Positions 28,292-32,652 of a stretch of DNA of 32,652 nt are shown piece after piece. Positions within the stretch are counted from its first letter, which is position 1. Each line of letters begins with the position of its first letter. This DNA comes from Nocardia asiatica NBRC 100129 (GTDB lineage: Bacteria; Actinomycetota; Actinomycetes; Mycobacteriales; Mycobacteriaceae): the NCBI RefSeq assembly GCF_000308415.1, contig NZ_BAFS01000174.1, positions 1 through 32,652 of the forward strand, given 5' to 3'. A program made the position numbers and the translations under genes. Below the pieces are notes generated by a model. It saw nothing but the letters and a program-made list of their open reading frames with translations. It searched no databases and was not told where the DNA came from.

Positions 28292-29635
28292 TCAGCCTCG
28301 GACGATGCGGCGCAGCTTGTCGACTCTGGGACCGATCTCGCGTTCGTGGCCGTGATCAGTGGGTTGGTAGTAGTCGACACCGACCAGTTCGTCGGGCGGG
28401 TACTGCTGGGAGAGCACGCCGTCCTTGTCGTCGTGCGGGTACTTGTAGCCCTGGGCGTTGCCGAGCGCCGCCGCGCCCGGGTAGTGACCGTCGCGCAGGT
28501 GCGGCGGGACCGCACCCGCCTTGCCCGCCGCGACGTCGGCCATGGCCGCGCCGATCGCGGCCACGACGGCGCCCGATTTCGGGGCGGTCGCCAGGTGGAT
28601 CGTGGCCTGCGCCAGCGCGAGGCGGCCTTCGGGCAGACCGACCAACTGCACCACCTGCGCGGCGGCGGTCGCCGTCTGCAGCGCCATCGGGTCGGCCATG
28701 CCGATGTCCTCGCTCGCGTGGATCATCAGCCTGCGGGCGATGAACCGCGGATCCTCCCCCGCGCTGAGCATGCGCGCCAGGTAGTGCAGCGCGGCGTCGA
28801 CGTCCGAACCGCGGATGGACTTGATGAACGCGCTGATCACGTCGTAGTGCTGGTCGCCTGCCCGGTCGTAGCGCACCGCGGCCTTGTCCACGCTGGCCTC
28901 GACCAGGTCCACGTCGACGGTGCCGTCGAGCGAGGACTCGGCCGACGCTTCCAGCGCGGTCAGCGCGCGGCGGGCATCGCCGCCCGCGATCCGGACGATG
29001 TGGTCGAGCGCGGCCTCGGTGACGGTGTACGCGCCGGCCAGACCGCGCGGATCGGTGATCGCGCGGGTGAGCACCTGACGGATGTCGGCCTCGGTCAGCG
29101 ACCGCAGTTGCAGCACCAGCGAGCGCGACAGCAGCGGCGACACCACCGAGAACGACGGGTTCTCGGTGGTCGCGCCGACCAGCAGGACGATCCGGTTCTC
29201 CACCGCGGCGAGCAGCGCGTCCTGCTGCGTCTTGGAGAAGCGGTGTACCTCGTCGATGAACAGCACGGTCTGCTCGCCCGCCGACAGCCTGCGCCGGGCC
29301 AGGTCGATGACCGCGCGCACCTCCTTGACGCCCGCCGACAGCGCCGACAGCGCCTCGAACCGGCGACCGGTGGCTCGGGAGATGAGCGCGGCCAAGGTCG
29401 TCTTGCCCGTGCCGGGCGGGCCGTACAGCAGCACCGACGCGGCGCCCGAACCCTCGATCAGCCTCCGCAGCGGAGAGCCGGGCCCGAGCAGATGCTGCTG
29501 GCCGACCACTTCCTCCAGCGCCGCCGGACGCATACGCACGGCCAGCGGCGCACCCGCGTCTTTGCGCACCACCGTGTCGATCGAATGCTCCGGGGGCACC
29601 GCGGCGCCGGGCACGTCGAACAAACCATCGCTCAC
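28292..29635 (-). CDS. rarA: Replication-associated AAA+ ATPase RarA (MgsA)
   Basis: A 447-residue clamp-loader-like ATPase that acts at stalled replication forks. [18 protein letters not shown] precedes Walker [10 protein letters not shown] (72-80); Walker B is [19 protein letters not shown], sensor 1 is [15 protein letters not shown], and sensor 2 is in [12 protein letters not shown]; the C-terminal MgsA tetramerisation domain follows ([16 protein letters not shown], then [19 protein letters not shown]). The GTG at 29635 gives [10 protein letters not shown], the start known in mycobacteria, and TAACGT with 7 bp spacing predicts a leaderless mRNA. DGLFD near the N-terminus resembles a sliding-clamp binding peptide. 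It lies 95 bp upstream of alaS, as in M. tuberculosis roughly. Confidence 0.95.
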   Translation of the reverse strand: MSDGLFDVPGAAVPPEHSIDTVVRKDAGAPLAVRMRPAALEEVVGQQHLLGPGSPLRRLIEGSGAASVLLYGPPGTGKTTLAALISRATGRRFEALSALSAGVKEVRAVIDLARRRLSAGEQTVLFIDEVHRFSKTQQDALLAAVENRIVLLVGATTENPSFSVVSPLLSRSLVLQLRSLTEADIRQVLTRAITDPRGLAGAYTVTEAALDHIVRIAGGDARRALTALEASAESSLDGTVDVDLVEASVDKAAVRYDRAGDQHYDVISAFIKSIRGSDVDAALHYLARMLSAGEDPRFIARRLMIHASEDIGMADPMALQTATAAAQVVQLVGLPEGRLALAQATIHLATAPKSGAVVAAIGAAMADVAAGKAGAVPPHLRDGHYPGAAALGNAQGYKYPHDDKDGVLSQQYPPDELVGVDYYQPTDHGHEREIGPRVDKLRRIVRG

Positions 29636-29642
29636 CCGCACG

Positions 29643-29648
29643 ACGTTA
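29643..29648 (-). promoter_or_regulatory. Leaderless-type -10 box of rarA
   Basis: Minus-strand TAACGT ends 7 bp before the GTG at 29635; no Shine-Dalgarno is visible. Confidence 0.5.
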
Positions 29649-29798
29649 CCGAGCCGCACCGACAGCGCGACATGCCGTTCCCGCGGGGACGGCGCGGTCC
29701 GGACCAGCACGGCGGCGAACCCGAGTTGCGAGTCACCGGCACTTCGGATGGGATCGGTACCCGTGCCTGAAAACGTTCCCGTTTCAGATCCCTCGTCC

Positions 29799-31418
29799 AT
29801 GCCGCGCTTCGCTCGGCGCGTCCTCCTGGCGGGCGGCGCGGCCGCCGCCACCGCCACCGCGGTACTGGGCTCAGGACGCGCGGCAGCCGCCACACCGGTC
29901 TTCCGGCACGGCGTCGCTTCGGGTGACCCACTTCCCGACGGTGTCATCCTCTGGACCCGCGTCACCGTCTCCGACGACGCCGCACCCGGCTCCGGTCTGG
30001 GTGAACCGGCGACCGTGCGCTGGGAGGTCGCCGCGGACGACCGGTTCGCCTCGATCGCCGCCTCCGGAACCGCGACGGCCTCGGCGGAGTCCGATCACAC
30101 CGTCAAGGTCGACGTGTCCGGCCTGGCGCCGGGTGTGGAGTACTTCTACCGCTTCAGCGCTCTCGGCGAGACCTCTCCGGTCGGGCGCACCAAGACCGCA
30201 CCGGCCACGGAGGACGCACCTGACCGCCTCCGTTTCGGCGTGGTGTCGTGCTCGAACTGGGAGGCGGGTTACTTCGGCGCCTACCGTCACTTGGCCGCCC
30301 GCACCGATCTGGACGCGATCGTGCACCTGGGTGACTACATCTACGAATACGGCAGTGGCAAGTACGGGGGGCGCAACGGCGCCGTGCGTTCGCACGAACC
30401 GGCCGAGGAGATCGTCAGCCTGGCCGACTACCGCGTCCGCCACGCGCAGTACAAGACCGACCCGGATCTGCTCGGCCTGCACGCCACACTGCCGTTCATC
30501 TGCACCTGGGACGACCACGAATCCGCGAACAACTCGTGGTCCGGCGGCGCGCAGAATCACGATCCCGCGATCGAGGGCGGCTGGGCCGACCGGCGCGCCG
30601 CCTCCGCCCGGGCCTACCTGGAATGGATGCCGGTCCGCGCGTCCGGGTCCGGCGCCGACGTGCGGATCTACCGCAGGCTGCGCTTCGGCACCCTGGCCGA
30701 ACTCGCCATGCTCGATCTGCGCAGCTACCGCGACCAAGAGGCGAAGCCCGGCGCCGACTGGCGCGAGGCCGACGATCCGGCGCGCACCATCACCGGCAAG
30801 GCACAGATGGAGTGGCTGACCGCGGGCCTGGCGTCCGCGCCGGTGCGGTGGAAGCTGGTCGGCAACTCGGTGATGATCGCTCCCCTGGTCTTCCCGCCGC
30901 TGGAGCCGGCGACCACGGCGGCGATCACCAGCACCATGGGCATCCCGCAGGCCGGCCCGTCGCTCAACGGCGACCAGTGGGACGGCTACACCGCCGACCG
31001 CGCCCGCCTGTTCCGCACCATCCTCGACCAGCAGATCTCCGACGTGGTGTTCCTGACCGGCGACATCCACTCCTCCTGGGCCGCGGACCTCCCGGTGGAC
31101 GCGGCGAACTACCCGGGCGGGGCGACGGCGGGCGCCGAGTTCGTGGTGCCGTCGGTGACCTCGACCAGCATCGGCGACATACTCCGGGTGAACTCCGCGC
31201 CGCTGGCGGCCTCGCTCGCGTCGGTCAATCGTCACCTGCGCTATGTGGAACTGGACTCGCACGGTTACGGCGTCCTGGAGATCACCGCCCACCACGCGCA
31301 GATGGACTGGTACTACCTGCTGAACGTGACGGACCCGAATTCCGGTGTGCGCCATGGAGCTTCGTTCGCGGTGCGTTCCGGAGGCCGGATCGAGCCGCGG
31401 CAGGTCCCGGTCGGCTGA
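29799..31418 (+). CDS. phoD: PhoD-family alkaline phosphatase, Tat-exported
   Basis: A 539-residue secreted metallophosphatase/phosphodiesterase. The N-terminus has a twin-arginine signal ([10 protein letters not shown], then an Ala-rich helix and RAAAA at 27-31). The PhoD N-terminal beta domain (about 33-125) starts [20 protein letters not shown]; the catalytic domain shows [41 protein letters not shown] and [11 protein letters not shown], which carry the Ca/Fe ligands. It releases phosphate from esters outside the cell and is often phosphate-starvation induced; no Pho box is obvious to me. The start is uncertain: ATG 29799 leaves a 5-residue n-region, and in-frame GTG 29763 (with a weak GGGAT) or ATG 29748 would lengthen it. 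It is divergent from rarA. Confidence 0.92.
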   Translation: MPRFARRVLLAGGAAAATATAVLGSGRAAAATPVFRHGVASGDPLPDGVILWTRVTVSDDAAPGSGLGEPATVRWEVAADDRFASIAASGTATASAESDHTVKVDVSGLAPGVEYFYRFSALGETSPVGRTKTAPATEDAPDRLRFGVVSCSNWEAGYFGAYRHLAARTDLDAIVHLGDYIYEYGSGKYGGRNGAVRSHEPAEEIVSLADYRVRHAQYKTDPDLLGLHATLPFICTWDDHESANNSWSGGAQNHDPAIEGGWADRRAASARAYLEWMPVRASGSGADVRIYRRLRFGTLAELAMLDLRSYRDQEAKPGADWREADDPARTITGKAQMEWLTAGLASAPVRWKLVGNSVMIAPLVFPPLEPATTAAITSTMGIPQAGPSLNGDQWDGYTADRARLFRTILDQQISDVVFLTGDIHSSWAADLPVDAANYPGGATAGAEFVVPSVTSTSIGDILRVNSAPLAASLASVNRHLRYVELDSHGYGVLEITAHHAQMDWYYLLNVTDPNSGVRHGASFAVRSGGRIEPRQVPVG

Positions 31419-31431
31419 CCGTCGCGCCGGA

Positions 31432-31683
31432 TCACTCGCCGCCGGCGCACCCACCGCCGCTGCATCCGCCGCCGCCCGCGGAGTGGTTGTTCGGCTTGCT
31501 GTGCGATCGGTTCCGCCACCGCCGGGCGCGAGCCGCTTTGCTCAGCTGCGCCCCGGCGGCGCGGGCACGCGTCGTCGTGTCTTCGCCGATTTGGCGGCGG
31601 GCGTCGCGCCGCCGCCGGATCACGACGCCGAGCACAGCAGCGACGAGACCGATCACGAATACGACCAGCAGCAGGTAACCCAC
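31432..31683 (-). CDS. Small single-pass membrane protein with Gly/Cys-rich tail
   Basis: An 83-residue protein. Residues 3-21 form one hydrophobic helix (YLLLVVFVIGLVAAVLGVV) followed by RRRRDARR, so the C-terminal part is probably cytoplasmic. A basic middle part ends in the low-complexity tail AGGGGCSGGGCAGGE with two cysteines. I recognise no named family, though GGGC-type tails occur on other small actinobacterial membrane proteins. The GTG at 31683 has GAGGAG with 7 bp spacing, good evidence for a real gene. It converges on phoD with 13 bp between stops. Confidence 0.7.
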   Translation of the reverse strand: MGYLLLVVFVIGLVAAVLGVVIRRRRDARRQIGEDTTTRARAAGAQLSKAARARRWRNRSHSKPNNHSAGGGGCSGGGCAGGE

Positions 31684-31825
31684 GCGGGCACTCCTCTCCC
31701 CCGCGCCCGCTCCCTACCTTCGAGCGAGCGCTCCGAAACTCTCATTGTGCCTGGCGCACAGCGAGATTCATATCCCGGTGCAGGCGACAGGGCGAACGGA
31801 CCCGCGGTCGCGCACGGCGATCGTT

Positions 31826-31849
31826 TCGGTGGCGTCGACCGGCCACCGA
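31826..31849. terminator. Hairpin downstream of the APH-family kinase gene
   Basis: TCGGTGGC and GCCACCGA (31826-31833 and 31842-31849) pair perfectly around an 8-nt loop, 37 bp after the stop of the minus-strand kinase gene. No T-run follows. A terminator role is inferred from position. Confidence 0.5.
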
Positions 31850-31885
31850 CCGCCCAGTGGCGATCCTTCCCCGACCGCGGAAGAC

Positions 31886-32652
31886 CTACTCCGACCAGCG
31901 CTCTTCCAGCATCGCCGAGACGTCTTCGGCGAAATCGCCCACGATGTCGTCACCCGTGCACCGGGCATCTTCGGCCAGCGCGGCCCAACGGTTGATCAGC
32001 GCCGCCGAGCGCGGGACCGACAGCCCGTGCTCCCTGGCCGCCGCGATACGCGAGTGGTCGGCGGGCAGGAACCAATAGGTGGACAGCCACACCCAGATCA
32101 GCCTGGCTTCCAGGATGCGTTCGTCGAGTTGCTGATCATCGGCCAGCGCGGGCCACACGCCGACGACCTCCGCTCGCCACGCCTCCACCATCTGCCTGGC
32201 GCGTTCGCGGGAGAGTTCGACATCGCACAGGCAGCCGGGAAAGGACACCAGCGCGTAGGCGATGTCCAGGGTGGCGTCGCGGAACCCGCCCCACTCGTAG
32301 TCGAGGAAGCGAGCGCCCTCCTCGTTCAAGATCACATTGTCCGGGCAGAGGTCCGACGGGCTGAACGCCCGGAAGCGGCCCGCGGAATACAGCCGATTGC
32401 CCCGCACGATCCGCTCGGCGATCTCGCCGGGCACCTCGATGCCCAGTTCGCGCTGCAGCATCCCGGGCACCTCGGCGATCGCCGACTCGGCCTGCTGCGC
32501 TATGCCGTCCACCCGGTGCACCACGTCCACCCGGCGCAGCAGCGCGACGAAGTCCGCCTCGCGCCCGACGGTGGCGGCGTGCATCCGGCCCAGTGCCTGG
32601 GCGAACGCCATCAGAGCGTTGCGGGCGGCGGTCTCGGCGCCCGACCGCAGCA
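31886..32652 (-). CDS. APH-family phosphotransferase, 5' end outside the window
   Basis: At least 254 residues to the right edge, where the frame is still open (LRSGAETAARNAL before the first internal Met). It resembles the aminoglycoside phosphotransferase/choline kinase fold: the catalytic loop reads PSDLCPDNVIL and the metal motif LDYEWGGFRDATLDIAY. The catalytic Asp and Asn of HGDxxxxN are kept, but His is replaced by Pro and Gly by Ser, so activity is uncertain. The Trp-rich C-terminal helices (WVWLSTYWFLPADHSR) are family-like. The N-lobe with the nucleotide loop is not in the window. Substrate unknown; such proteins in actinobacteria are often annotated as resistance genes without evidence. 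Confidence 0.78.
   Translation of the reverse strand, partial: LRSGAETAARNALMAFAQALGRMHAATVGREADFVALLRRVDVVHRVDGIAQQAESAIAEVPGMLQRELGIEVPGEIAERIVRGNRLYSAGRFRAFSPSDLCPDNVILNEEGARFLDYEWGGFRDATLDIAYALVSFPGCLCDVELSRERARQMVEAWRAEVVGVWPALADDQQLDERILEARLIWVWLSTYWFLPADHSRIAAAREHGLSVPRSAALINRWAALAEDARCTGDDIVGDFAEDVSAMLEERWSE

Noticed and set aside
29871..31454. Minus-strand open frame of 527 codons opposite phoD
   Set aside because: Antisense noise; all catalytic motifs belong to the plus-strand PhoD frame.

Overview
The window is GC-rich chromosomal DNA of a mycolic-acid actinobacterium (Mycobacteriales), most probably Nocardia or a close relative. This rests on gene content and order: pyrR-pyrB-pyrC-(membrane gene)-carA, nusB-efp-pepQ, aroC-aroK-aroB and alaS-ruvX-mltG-aroE are the blocks known from Mycobacterium, Rhodococcus and Corynebacterium. 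Species assignment is inference; no rRNA or tRNA gene was found.

Layout. 1-3826 (minus strand): the pyrimidine operon pyrR-pyrB-pyrC-membrane protein-carA (carA cut by the window edge), with ATGA overlaps and a PyrR-binding hairpin in the pyrR leader. 4051-13915: an accessory stretch of mixed orientation holding an AlkB-like dioxygenase, an NTF2/SnoaL-fold protein behind a MerR-type operator, a stand-alone SpoT-type HD protein, a TetR regulator divergent from a zinc-binding-dehydrogenase-type quinone reductase with two operators, a bacterial serpin, a GXWXG/DUF4334 protein, an FAD oxidoreductase, two half-size DMT transporter subunits and an ArsB/NhaD-type permease, then a 338-bp hairpin-rich gap. 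13916-16458 (minus): pepQ-efp-nusB-yciI. 16681-21606 (plus): prepilin peptidase, double-domain universal stress protein and the coupled aroC-aroK-aroB operon. 21704-28196 (minus): alaS-ruvX-mltG-aroE, a small four-helix membrane protein and a four-cysteine secreted protein. 28292-32652: rarA, a Tat-exported PhoD phosphatase, a Gly/Cys-tailed small membrane protein and a partial APH-family kinase.

How the genes work together. Two biosynthetic routes dominate: UMP synthesis (carA, pyrB, pyrC under PyrR) and the shikimate pathway (aroB, aroE, aroK and aroC; the dehydratase step is missing here). Translation and housekeeping factors (alaS, efp, nusB, ruvX, rarA) and cell-wall or envelope enzymes (mltG, phoD, prepilin peptidase) surround them.

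Most notable points: the prepilin peptidase-usp-aroCKB block is inverted compared with the order I recall for Mycobacterium, and aroQ is missing at one junction; AroK carries a basic Arg/Ser/Ala-rich tail of about 113 residues; a serpin with an unusual hinge is present; at least six genes have a TANNNT box 6-7 bp before the start codon, which predicts leaderless mRNAs; and several well-formed operators and terminators can be read directly. I did not find a clearly new multi-gene defence or metabolic system.
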